Source: DAOTTY01 sp034437575 (GTDB lineage: Bacteria > Chloroflexota > Anaerolineae > Aggregatilineales > Phototrophicaceae). Taken from it: a DNA stretch of 64,000 nt. The stretch lies in assembly GCA_034437575.1 (NCBI GenBank), contig DAOTTY010000071.1, positions 1 through 64,000 of the forward strand. Reading direction: 5' to 3'. The notes under the pieces are model-generated. The model did not search any database and was not told the origin of the DNA. It saw only the letters and a list, made by a program, of their open reading frames with translations. This document shows positions 57,096 through 64,000 of this stretch, piece after piece; position 1 is the first letter of the stretch, and each line of letters opens with the position of its first letter. The translations under genes and the position numbers were made by a program.

Positions 57096-57920
57096 TTAGC
57101 CTCCGCGTTGGCGGCGGCGGGCCAGGGCGGCCCCGCGGGCAGCACGGATGCGCCCGATACGGTTCTCGTCAATTTCTGGCTCTGGGGCCGCTTTTTCAGC
57201 GACAGCTTCGGCCACAGGGGTTTCGGCAGTCTGAGTGCCGCGCAGGTCACCTGGATAGACAGAGAAGTCCGGGTTCCATTCCTGACCGGCCTGCTTGGAC
57301 GCCTTTTTTTTGTCCTTGATAACGTCCTTGTGTTCCCAACCGCCACGATCAACAGCTTCGTCAACGGCGCGGGTGGGTGCAATGCTGTACCAGTAGCGAT
57401 ACTCCTTAGACAGCTTTTGCTTGTCGTAGATGTGGTGGCCGATGCGGTCGTAACTGGCTAGCTCATAGTCATGATCCATTTTGATCGCGTCGAACGGGCA
57501 AAACTCTGCACAGTAGCCACAGTTCATACAGATGTCGATGTCAATATAGAACGCTTCGGGCTGTGGGATGGGGCGGCCTGTGTTTGGGTCTTCGCCGCGC
57601 ACAATCCAGATGCACTGCGGCGGGCACACCTTCGCGCAGATGCCGCAGCTTGTACACCAGTCTTCACCGGGCTTGTCCTCGGCGTCGTAGTCATTCACAA
57701 CGAGGAAGGGCACAAACCGGAAGCGTTCTGGCACGGCAATTTTCTCTTCGGGATACTGTACGGTGTAGGCACCGGCGGCCTTCAGGCCCTGGCGCTCCTC
57801 GAAAATATCCTGGTTGAGGTACTTTTTACCAGCGTATTTCATATCATCCACAAAGGTGTTGACGAAGTGCTTGAACGTAACACCCAACCCCTTCAGGATG
57901 CCAATTCCCATTCCATCCAT
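57096..57920 (-). CDS. nuoI: NADH-quinone oxidoreductase subunit I
   Basis: 274 residues, longer than most NuoI. Two 4Fe-4S motifs, CTSCGICAKVCPPQC and CMNCGYCAEFCPFDA, carry electrons between the peripheral clusters N6a and N6b. The C-terminal 80 residues beyond the ferredoxin fold are Lys/Ala/Glu-rich and end ARGAALARRRQRGG; they are not part of the usual protein. Start is ATG 57920. It is the last gene of the iscX-like/nuoB/nuoCD/nuoI unit, with a 73-base gap after nuoCD. Confidence 0.94.
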   Translation of the reverse strand: MDGMGIGILKGLGVTFKHFVNTFVDDMKYAGKKYLNQDIFEERQGLKAAGAYTVQYPEEKIAVPERFRFVPFLVVNDYDAEDKPGEDWCTSCGICAKVCPPQCIWIVRGEDPNTGRPIPQPEAFYIDIDICMNCGYCAEFCPFDAIKMDHDYELASYDRIGHHIYDKQKLSKEYRYWYSIAPTRAVDEAVDRGGWEHKDVIKDKKKASKQAGQEWNPDFSVYPGDLRGTQTAETPVAEAVAEKAAPEPEIDENRIGRIRAARGAALARRRQRGG

Positions 57921-57993
57921 AGTTCGTTTGGGTCTCCTTAAAGTCGATCAGTAACGGGGCGGCAGTCAGGCCACCCCAATTGCGTTTGATGTG

Positions 57994-59892
57994 TTAGCGG
58001 TCGGTTTCACCCAGGACAATGTCAATACTGCCCAGGACACCTACTACGTCGGCAACCTTCTGCCCGGTAGACATCAAGCCTAGCGGCGTCAGGTTGATGA
58101 AAGATGGGGCGCGGACGTGGTAACGCCAGGGGTTTTGTGTGCCTTTTTTGTCTCCGGCAGAGATGACGTAGTAACCCAGTTCACCCTTCGGGTTTTCCAC
58201 GCGACCATAGGCTTCACCAATTGGCACACGCGGGGTGTGCTGTTTAGACCCGGCAAAGAAGTTTTCACCTCGCGTCTTTTCTAGCCGCGGCAGCACTTGC
58301 TTCAAAATGCGCAGGCTCTCGCGCATTTCGTCCAGTCGAATGACGTAGCGATCATAAATATCACCGTTGTCGCGGGTGCAGATGTCAAAATCCAGTTCTG
58401 GATAGATACTGTACGGGTCTGCCTTACGGATGTCATACGGCACACCGCTGGCCCGCAGCAGCGGGCCAGACGTGCTGTAGGCGATGGCTGCTTCTGGCGG
58501 CAGGTAACCTACCCCAATGGTGCGCGACCGAACGATTTCGCTGTCCGTCAGGAAGCGGTCCAGTTCGTCAACGGCATTGGGTAGGCGCTCGTTGATGAGT
58601 TCCGTCAGGTATTCCATTGTGTTAAAGTCGCGCACCCGGTCGTTGACCAGGTTGGCAACCGAATGCATCCGCTCTGGCACATCGTAGGCTACGCCACCAA
58701 AGCGCATATAGTTGCACATCAAGCGCGAGCCAGCCGTTGCCTCGAAGAAGTCCAAAATCTTTTCACGCTCTGAGATGGCGTAGAGGGCCGGGGTGAAGAA
58801 CGCGCCCAGGTCATTAAGCAAGAAGCCAATCGACCACAGGTGGTTCACAATGCGGGTGAGTTCCGCCATTAGCACGCGGATGACTTCTGCGCGGTAAGTA
58901 GGCGGGTTGTAACGCTTACCGTTCGCCAAAAGCTGTTCGATAGCCATCGCGTAGCCCAGGTTGTTACTCATGCTGCTGATGTAGTCCAGGCGGTCGGTAA
59001 AGGGCATGTTGTGTAGATAGGTGTTGCGCTCACCGATTTTTTCGTGGTTGCGGTGCAGGTAGCCCATCACCGGCTCCAGCGTGTCGATGGTTTCGCCGTC
59101 AATGGTGACGATCATGCGGAACACGCCGTGCGTGCTGGGGTGGTGTGGCCCCAGGTTGACCACGAGACGGTCTGTTTTGAGTGGGGAGCCACCCGTGATG
59201 GTTTCAACATCTACGCCCAGGCCCATCCCGGCGTAAAGCTGATCTTCTGAGGTGTCGGTCAGCTTGCTCAGGTCGAAGTCTGCCGGGTAGCGGACGTTTT
59301 TACCGAAGGCGTTTTTTTCCTCGGCACGATGGACGTGGCCCCCTGGCCAGCGGCTGTCGAACGGCTTGGTTTCCTGCTCATAGTAGGCTTCCTTCCAATC
59401 CTTACGCATGGGGTGGCCTTCAAAGCCGTCCCACAGCAGGATGCGCTTGAGGTTAGGGTGGCCGGTAAAGCGAATGCCGAACAAGTCGTAGGCTTCGCGC
59501 TCCTGAAAGTCTGCACCGGGCCACACCCCAATTAAAGATGGGATTTCGGCTTTGTCACGGTCGGTCTTGGTCTTAAAGGCGAGTGCGCCGCCCCCGCTGG
59601 TGCGGTAAGCGTGATAGACCATCTCCATAGACCCATCAATCACCGGGTCATCAATAGGGTTTTCCGGGTCGGCCTGGCCGTAGTCAACGGCAGTGGCGCT
59701 GGAAAGGAAGTCAAATCCTAGCTGGTTGCGAATGGCAGTCGCCACGTCAACCAGCTTGTCGGGGTCAACCATCACGCCGCTGTAATTTTCGCGGGTGTCA
59801 TCTGTGACGGTGCCTGGGAACATATTTTTGAGGGCGTCAATCGCGCCGTCAATATCAGTCGTTTTGAGATCGGGGAGTACCTGATCGGTCAT
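57994..59892 (-). CDS. nuoCD: NADH-quinone oxidoreductase fused subunits C and D
   Basis: 632 residues. Residues 1-200 are NuoC (30 kDa subunit: LIGVWPGADFQEREAYDLFGIRFTGHPNLKRILLWDGFEGHPMRKD). A linker leads to NuoD (49 kDa subunit) with LVVNLGPHHPSTHGVFRMIVTIDGE, EPVMGYLHRNHEKIGERNTY, DRLDYISSMSNNLGYA, and the C-terminal hydrogenase-like end. Together they form the quinone-binding connecting module. Fusions are known from E. coli and others. Ends without an additional subunit before nuoI. Confidence 0.96.
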   Translation of the reverse strand: MTDQVLPDLKTTDIDGAIDALKNMFPGTVTDDTRENYSGVMVDPDKLVDVATAIRNQLGFDFLSSATAVDYGQADPENPIDDPVIDGSMEMVYHAYRTSGGGALAFKTKTDRDKAEIPSLIGVWPGADFQEREAYDLFGIRFTGHPNLKRILLWDGFEGHPMRKDWKEAYYEQETKPFDSRWPGGHVHRAEEKNAFGKNVRYPADFDLSKLTDTSEDQLYAGMGLGVDVETITGGSPLKTDRLVVNLGPHHPSTHGVFRMIVTIDGETIDTLEPVMGYLHRNHEKIGERNTYLHNMPFTDRLDYISSMSNNLGYAMAIEQLLANGKRYNPPTYRAEVIRVLMAELTRIVNHLWSIGFLLNDLGAFFTPALYAISEREKILDFFEATAGSRLMCNYMRFGGVAYDVPERMHSVANLVNDRVRDFNTMEYLTELINERLPNAVDELDRFLTDSEIVRSRTIGVGYLPPEAAIAYSTSGPLLRASGVPYDIRKADPYSIYPELDFDICTRDNGDIYDRYVIRLDEMRESLRILKQVLPRLEKTRGENFFAGSKQHTPRVPIGEAYGRVENPKGELGYYVISAGDKKGTQNPWRYHVRAPSFINLTPLGLMSTGQKVADVVGVLGSIDIVLGETDR

Positions 59893-59907
59893 AACAGCAA
59901 GTTGTCC

Positions 59908-60762
59908 TTAGTTTTTCACGGTTTCGCGGGCACGCTTGCGTGCCAGGGTTTCTACACGCTTCTGGCGGCGAATCTCGGCGCGTTCGGCGTCGTCAACTTC
60001 TACCTCTTCGGCGACAGCGACAGCGGTTTCACCACCACCGTTGGCTGCGGCAGCCAGTGCGGGCAAGTTGCGCTCATCGTCAATGAAGCGGTGTTCGGGC
60101 AGGGCACGCACGCCATGTTCTTCGCCAGCAGCGGCCAGTTCGGCCTGTTTGCGGATGGTTTCCATCTGGCGCGGGTCGATAATGTCTGGCCCAAGAATCG
60201 GGACCGGGGTCGGTTCGCTTGGCCCAACACCGTACCAGGGTACATCATCCAGGTTGGCCAGGGACTGCCCGTCGATCTTGCGCTGTAGGGCGATCAGGCC
60301 ATAGAGCAGCGCCTGCGGGGTGGGTGGGCAACCGGGCACATACACGTCTACGGGCAGGTATTTATCAATGCCAGAGACGACGTTGTAGCCCTCTTTGAAG
60401 GGGCCACCGCCGCTGGCGCAGGCACCCATCGCCATGACGTACTTGGGTTCGGGCATCTGGTTGTACAGGCGCACAATCGGCACAAGCATTTTCTTCGTCA
60501 CGGTGCCGCTAACGATCATCAGGTCAGACTGGCGCGGGCTGGCCCGCATCACTTCCATGCCAAAGCGCGACAGGTCGTAGCGGGATGCTGCGGTGGCAAT
60601 CATTTCAATCGCGCAGCACGCCAGGCCGAACAACATGGGCCACATGGAGTTGCGGCGGCTCCAGTTGTAAATCTTGCTCAGGCTAGTAATGGCTACGTTG
60701 TTCTGTAAATCATCGGGAACTGGAAACTCAGTATCCTGAATCTCGCGTAAATCCATGTCCAT
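59908..60762 (-). CDS. nuoB: NADH-quinone oxidoreductase subunit B with C-terminal extension
   Basis: 284 residues; the typical NuoB is about 160-220. The N2 cluster ligands are present: the adjacent cysteines in FGLACCAIEM, a Cys in MAMGACASGGG and one in YVPGCPPTPQALL. After about residue 190 comes an extra Ala/Glu/Arg-rich, charged tail (including AEEVEVDDAERAEIRRQKRVETLARKRARE) that I do not recognise. It overlaps the upstream IscX-like gene by ATGA and is 15 bases from nuoCD. The subunit assignment is certain. Confidence 0.95.
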   Translation of the reverse strand: MDMDLREIQDTEFPVPDDLQNNVAITSLSKIYNWSRRNSMWPMLFGLACCAIEMIATAASRYDLSRFGMEVMRASPRQSDLMIVSGTVTKKMLVPIVRLYNQMPEPKYVMAMGACASGGGPFKEGYNVVSGIDKYLPVDVYVPGCPPTPQALLYGLIALQRKIDGQSLANLDDVPWYGVGPSEPTPVPILGPDIIDPRQMETIRKQAELAAAGEEHGVRALPEHRFIDDERNLPALAAAANGGGETAVAVAEEVEVDDAERAEIRRQKRVETLARKRARETVKN

Positions 60763-60965
60763 CAGGGGTTGGCCTCCTCATACCACTCCCACAAGATGCG
60801 TTCCAGGATGGCGTCGGTAGCCATAGCCGGGTCATCTTCAAAATCGGGGAGTTCTACAATCATATGATGTAACTGCTCAATACCAATAGATTCGACATCG
60901 GTGTCGGGGTAGCGTTCCATGAGTGCCAGGATGATGGCGTAGTCGGCATCCCAACCAAAGCTCAA
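60762..60965 (-). CDS. IscX-like small acidic protein heading the nuo operon
   Basis: 67 residues from TTG 60965, with GGAAGGGG upstream. The pattern FGWDADYAIILALMERYPDTD, then LHHMIVELPDFEDDP and AILERILWEWYEEA closely fits IscX/YfhJ, a small acidic protein that binds IscS and iron in Fe-S cluster assembly (W-D-x-x-x-I-A...P-D-x-D, L...LPxFxDDP, L-E-x-I...W-x-E-E). It overlaps nuoB by ATGA, so the two are co-translated. No isc genes are in the window. The position suggests a role linked to Fe-S supply for complex I. Confidence 0.75.
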   Translation of the reverse strand: MSFGWDADYAIILALMERYPDTDVESIGIEQLHHMIVELPDFEDDPAMATDAILERILWEWYEEANP

Positions 60966-60990
60966 GGCTGACCCCTTCCTTAGTTATGCT

Positions 60991-60999
60991 AGTATGACA
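60991..60999 (-). promoter_or_regulatory. Promoter candidate of the iscX-like/nuo operon
   Basis: Minus-strand TGT directly followed by CATACT (60991-60996). The predicted start is about 20 bases before TTG 60965. The dyad 61006-61019 lies just upstream, in the spacer/-35 region. Confidence 0.45.
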
Positions 61000-61005
61000 C
61001 GCACT

Positions 61006-61019
61006 GCTTACACGTAAGC
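61006..61019. promoter_or_regulatory. Dyad upstream of the nuo promoter
   Basis: GCTTAC, two bases, GTAAGC: a perfect 14-base inverted repeat where the -35 box would be. That place suits a repressor or activator of the nuo operon. I do not recognise the motif. Confidence 0.35.
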
Positions 61020-61228
61020 GCCAAGTAGCATGAACTGCGTGCCTGTATCCACTATTAATTTTACCCCAACGTGACCTGAACTGCGATGCACAACCTTGAT
61101 GTGAGATGCGTTTGGGTTGCTGCGGGTTAGCGGTGTTTCTTTGATGGTAGGCTACTTATACATAAGATGGCTAGACAAACCTATCCATTTGGAAAGTATA
61201 GAAAACGTGGGTTTGTTTGTCAACAATT

Positions 61229-62179
61229 TCACAAATGTGGCTCAACCCGCAGGGTATGGGCACCCTTGTCGCACACCTGCCCATGCTGCGACTTGCTGGG
61301 GATGCCTGCCTGTGTATAGACGGATTGCATGGCTGCTGCGACGGCTGCCGCTGTTTGCGGGTTATCGCACACGGCAAGCAGGGCAGGCCCCGCGCCGCTG
61401 ATAACCAGCCCATGAGCGCCTGTGTCGTGGGCGGCTGCCCGCACATGCTGGAAGTGGGGCATCAGGTGTTGGCGGGCGGGTTCCACAACGCGGTCGCTTT
61501 CCATGGCTGCACCAATGGCGCGGATGTCGCCCCGGTAAAGTGCATCCACCAGGCGGCCCACGGCTGCGGTCTGCCAGATCATATCTGCCAGGGGGACGGA
61601 TGTTGGCAGCACGGCGCGGGCATCAGCGGTTTTGATGACAACCTGTGGGCTGACCAGGGCCAGATGCAGGTTTTCTGGCACGGGCAAATGCACCATTGCA
61701 TTGGCACGGGGGGCAAAGAACAACGTGATGCCACCAAACAGCGACGGGCCGACGTTATCCGGGTGGTAGCCGCTAACGATAGCCTCACCGTCCAGGGCAG
61801 GGCTGAGCAGTTGGTCGCGGGTGAGGGGGTTGCCAAACAGCGCATTGACGGCGAATGCCCCGGCGACGGCACTGGCAGCACTGCTGCCCAATCCGCTGCC
61901 AATGGGCAGGCCCTTCCGCAGTGTGAGCGAAACGCCCCTATCCGGGCTGATGATGTTCAGCACGCTTTGCGCGGCAACGCTGGCACAGTTTTCTGCCGGG
62001 TCATAGGATAATACGCCATCATCGCCTTCAATTCGGGTAATGACCACGCCGGGTTTATCGCGGGGTGCAACACAGACCGTGTCCCCCGGCTTTTCTAGTG
62101 CAAGGCCGATGGCGTCAAAGCCAACTCCCAAATTCGCAGCGGAGGCGGGCGCATACGCTTCTGCTATCGCGTTCAGCAT
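61229..62179 (-). CDS. thrB: Homoserine kinase
   Basis: 316 residues, a GHMP kinase. It phosphorylates homoserine for threonine synthesis. The start AEAYAPASAANLGVGFDAIGLALEKPGD is family-typical, and KGLPIGSGLGSSAASAVAGAFAVN is the ATP-binding loop. ATG 62179 with AAGGATAA upstream. It diverges from thrC across 54 bases, so the two threonine genes are probably co-regulated. Confidence 0.95.
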   Translation of the reverse strand: MLNAIAEAYAPASAANLGVGFDAIGLALEKPGDTVCVAPRDKPGVVITRIEGDDGVLSYDPAENCASVAAQSVLNIISPDRGVSLTLRKGLPIGSGLGSSAASAVAGAFAVNALFGNPLTRDQLLSPALDGEAIVSGYHPDNVGPSLFGGITLFFAPRANAMVHLPVPENLHLALVSPQVVIKTADARAVLPTSVPLADMIWQTAAVGRLVDALYRGDIRAIGAAMESDRVVEPARQHLMPHFQHVRAAAHDTGAHGLVISGAGPALLAVCDNPQTAAAVAAAMQSVYTQAGIPSKSQHGQVCDKGAHTLRVEPHL

Positions 62180-62233
62180 GAGACATGTTATCCTTACGGG
62201 CGCTATAGGTGATAAACAAGCGGTGAGGAAATT

Positions 62234-63547
62234 ATGGCGAGCATCTTACAATGTATTGAATGTGGGCAACAATACCCGATAGAGCGGTTGATGTACACCT
62301 GTGAGGCGTGCGGTGGCTTGCTGGATGTGCTGCACGATATGGACTGGCTCAAACAGACCGTCACGCGGGAAACGTTTGATGCTCGTTTGGGCGCAGGGCT
62401 GTTAGACGCGCCGTACAACAGCGGGGTGTGGCGCTACAAGGAACTCATCTACCCGGATGTGCCAAACGATGTGGTTGTCTCTCGGCCAGAGGGCAACACC
62501 AACCTGTACGATACGCCGTCGCTGGCGAAGTGGGCCGGGCTGGAAAAGTTCTACCTGAAGCATGAGGGCGAAAACCCGACCGGCTCATTTAAAGACCGGG
62601 GCATGACGGGCGGCGTCACGCAGGCGCGGGTGTTGGGGATGCAGCGCGTGGCCTGTGCCAGCACGGGCAACACCTCGGCGGCGCTGGCATCGTATGCGGC
62701 GCAGGCGGGCATGGAAGGGATTGTGTTCTTCCAGAACAAGAACGTGGCAGCGGGCAAGCTGGCCCAGGCGATTGCCTACGGCGCGACGGGCATTCGCATC
62801 AATGCGGACTTTGACCGCAACCTGGAACTGGTGCGCGAAGTGGCCGCGAAGCTGGGCATTTACGTGCTGAACTCGATTAACCCGTTCCGGTTGGAGGGGC
62901 AAAAGTCGATCATGTTCGAGACGATCCAGCAGTTAAGGTGGAACGTTCCCGACTGGATTGTGGTGCCGGGGGGTAACCTGGGGAATTCGTCGGCGTTTGG
63001 CAAGGGCCTGCACGAATTATACGAACTGGGCCTGATTGACCGGATGCCGCGCCTGGCTATTGTTCAGGCGGAAGGGGCCAGCCCGATGTATCAGGCGTTC
63101 CAGCGCGGGTTAGATCACCTGGAGCCGATGACGGCGGCAACGGTTGCCAGTGCGATCAAGATTGGCAACCCGGTGAACTACGCTAAGGCGGTTCGCACAC
63201 TCAAGTGGACGGACGGCGTGGTAGAAATGGCGACGGATCAGGAAATTATGGACGCCAAAGCACTGATTGATGCCAGCGGCATTGGCTGTGAACCGGCGTC
63301 GGCGTGTTCGCTGGCCGGGACGCGCAAGCTGGTCGAAAAGGGTGTCATCAGGCCGGGTGAAACGGTTGTGGGCATACTCACGGGCCATGTGCTGAAAGAC
63401 CCGGACGCCGTTGTGAACTATCACACTTCGATGCTGGAAGACATTAACCCGGCTTACCCGAACCCGCTGCATGAAGCCGAAGGTGACGTTGACGAAATCG
63501 CAGCGATTTTGACGGGTAAGTCGTTGTCACCGGAGCCAATGCATTAA
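62234..63547 (+). CDS. thrC: Threonine synthase
   Basis: 437 residues. It converts O-phosphohomoserine to threonine with PLP. The N-terminus has a zinc-ribbon-like Cys set, CIECGQQYPIERLMYTCEACGG. The PLP lysine lies in HEGENPTGSFKDRGM near residue 120, and CASTGNTSAALASYAAQAG binds the phosphate. Start is ATG 62234 with GAGGAAA upstream. The palindrome at 63565 follows its stop. Confidence 0.95.
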   Translation: MASILQCIECGQQYPIERLMYTCEACGGLLDVLHDMDWLKQTVTRETFDARLGAGLLDAPYNSGVWRYKELIYPDVPNDVVVSRPEGNTNLYDTPSLAKWAGLEKFYLKHEGENPTGSFKDRGMTGGVTQARVLGMQRVACASTGNTSAALASYAAQAGMEGIVFFQNKNVAAGKLAQAIAYGATGIRINADFDRNLELVREVAAKLGIYVLNSINPFRLEGQKSIMFETIQQLRWNVPDWIVVPGGNLGNSSAFGKGLHELYELGLIDRMPRLAIVQAEGASPMYQAFQRGLDHLEPMTAATVASAIKIGNPVNYAKAVRTLKWTDGVVEMATDQEIMDAKALIDASGIGCEPASACSLAGTRKLVEKGVIRPGETVVGILTGHVLKDPDAVVNYHTSMLEDINPAYPNPLHEAEGDVDEIAAILTGKSLSPEPMH

Positions 63548-63561
63548 GTCGATTGCAAAAG

Positions 63562-63584
63562 TAGGGGCGAGTCATGACTCGCCC
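63562..63584. repeat. Perfect palindrome after thrC
   Basis: GGGCGAGTCATGACTCGCCC (63565-63584) is its own reverse complement, preceded by TAG. It lies between convergent thrC and the PLP-enzyme gene and could work as a weak terminator in both directions. Its arms GGGCGAG/CTCGCCC equal those of the argG-argH element. Confidence 0.55.
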
Positions 63585-63606
63585 AACTTGCTGTTGAACG
63601 TATCGC

Positions 63607-64000
63607 TCAGCCAATCACCGCCAGGGCCTGTTCCAGGTCGGCCAGGATGTCTTCGGTGTCTTCGATGCCGACGGCAAAGCGCACCAAATTGTCACGGATG
63701 CCGATTTCGAGGCGCTCTTCGGTTGACTTCTCGTAGTAGCTCATCAACGCAGGCTGTTCGATGAGGCTCTCTACCCCGCCGAGACTGGGCGCAATGTAAG
63801 GAATCTTCACCGCGTCGATAAAGCGCCCGGTTGTTTCCAGGTCACCCCGCACTGTGAAGCTAATCACACCACCGTAGCCGTCCATCTGAGCGCGGGCCGT
63901 CTTGTAATCCGGGTGACAGTCCAGGCCGGGGTACCACACCTGCTCAATGGCCGGGTGATCTACCAGCATCTTCGCAACCGCTTGCGCGGTGTGGTTTTGC
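63607..64000 (-). CDS. Cys/Met metabolism PLP enzyme (cystathionine gamma-synthase/lyase type), C-terminal part
   Basis: The last 130 residues or so; the N-terminal part, including the PLP lysine, lies beyond the right edge. VEQVWYPGL-type text (IEQVWYPGLDCHPDYKTARAQMDGYGGVISF) and APSLGGVESLIEQPALMSYY, then IRDNLVRFAVGIEDTEDILADLEQAL, are the C-terminal blocks of trans-sulfuration enzymes (MetB, MetC, cystathionine gamma-lyase, MetZ). These cannot be told apart from this part alone. The neighbouring thrBC genes suit a homoserine-derived substrate. Confidence 0.88.
   Translation of the reverse strand, partial: QNHTAQAVAKMLVDHPAIEQVWYPGLDCHPDYKTARAQMDGYGGVISFTVRGDLETTGRFIDAVKIPYIAPSLGGVESLIEQPALMSYYEKSTEERLEIGIRDNLVRFAVGIEDTEDILADLEQALAVIG

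Noticed and set aside
1..64000. CRISPR arrays, prophage, insertion sequences
   Set aside because: No regularly spaced repeats, no transposase, integrase or phage structural genes and no terminal inverted repeats were found on either strand.

Overview
The window looks like chromosomal DNA of a Chloroflexota bacterium, probably of the Anaerolineae lineage. This is inferred from gene style, not from a marker gene. The signs are Thr/Pro-rich linkers joined to LysM domains behind a zinc ribbon and one membrane helix, LytR-CpsA-Psr and SxxK serine-hydrolase envelope proteins but no outer-membrane genes, a fused NuoCD, many GTG/TTG starts, and a -10 box that is usually TATACT, often with an upstream TGC. 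I see no phage, insertion sequence or CRISPR array.

Layout. 1-5.2 kb holds signalling proteins (GAF protein, response regulator fused to a CpaE-type ATPase, histidine kinase) and mutL. 5.3-10.8 kb holds sugar and envelope genes (CDP-sugar epimerase, WecG-type glycosyltransferase, two tandem LysM proteins, a degenerate sugar nucleotidyltransferase). 10.9-17.4 kb holds a HEAT protein, a T-box-led methyltransferase-valS operon, udk, tRNA-Thr and purH. 17.5-28.3 kb holds a type II NADH dehydrogenase, a five-gene carbamoyltransferase operon ending in an unrecognised 805-residue protein, a phytoene-desaturase-like oxidoreductase, a GT4 glycosyltransferase and a FemAB/GNAT-like protein.

The core of the window, 28.4-43.4 kb, is an amino-acid biosynthesis block: argG-argH, then ilvE-ilvB-ilvN-ilvC-leuA-leuC-leuD-cimA-lipoprotein-leuB. 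Each half is preceded by its own transcription attenuator. The arg leader peptide has four Arg codons within six and starts about two bases from the predicted transcription start. The ilv leader peptide has ten consecutive Leu/Ile/Val codons. In both cases an antiterminator partner can be found next to the stop codon. A second terminator, with a compact branched RNA fold before it, lies between the ilv attenuator and ilvE. Leucine is made by the LeuABCD route, and CimA suggests isoleucine is made from pyruvate; ilvD and ilvA are not in the window.

43.4-54.6 kb holds a Clp-N/FHA pair, a membrane protein, tRNA-Pro, an LCP ligase, a third LysM protein, a very large sensor protein whose phosphoacceptor His is replaced by Gln, a Nudix hydrolase and a beta-lactamase-fold serine hydrolase. 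54.6-64 kb holds an RsbW/STAS pair, Mrp, a partial complex I operon (IscX-like, nuoB, nuoCD, nuoI), divergent thrB and thrC, and the C-terminal part of a Cys/Met metabolism PLP enzyme running off the right edge.

Small GGG...CCC palindromes recur between genes, mostly in the amino-acid operons, and may be a dispersed repeat family. The most interesting material is the set of RNA-based controls (two peptide attenuators, one T-box, one unexplained RNA element) and the carbamoyltransferase operon.
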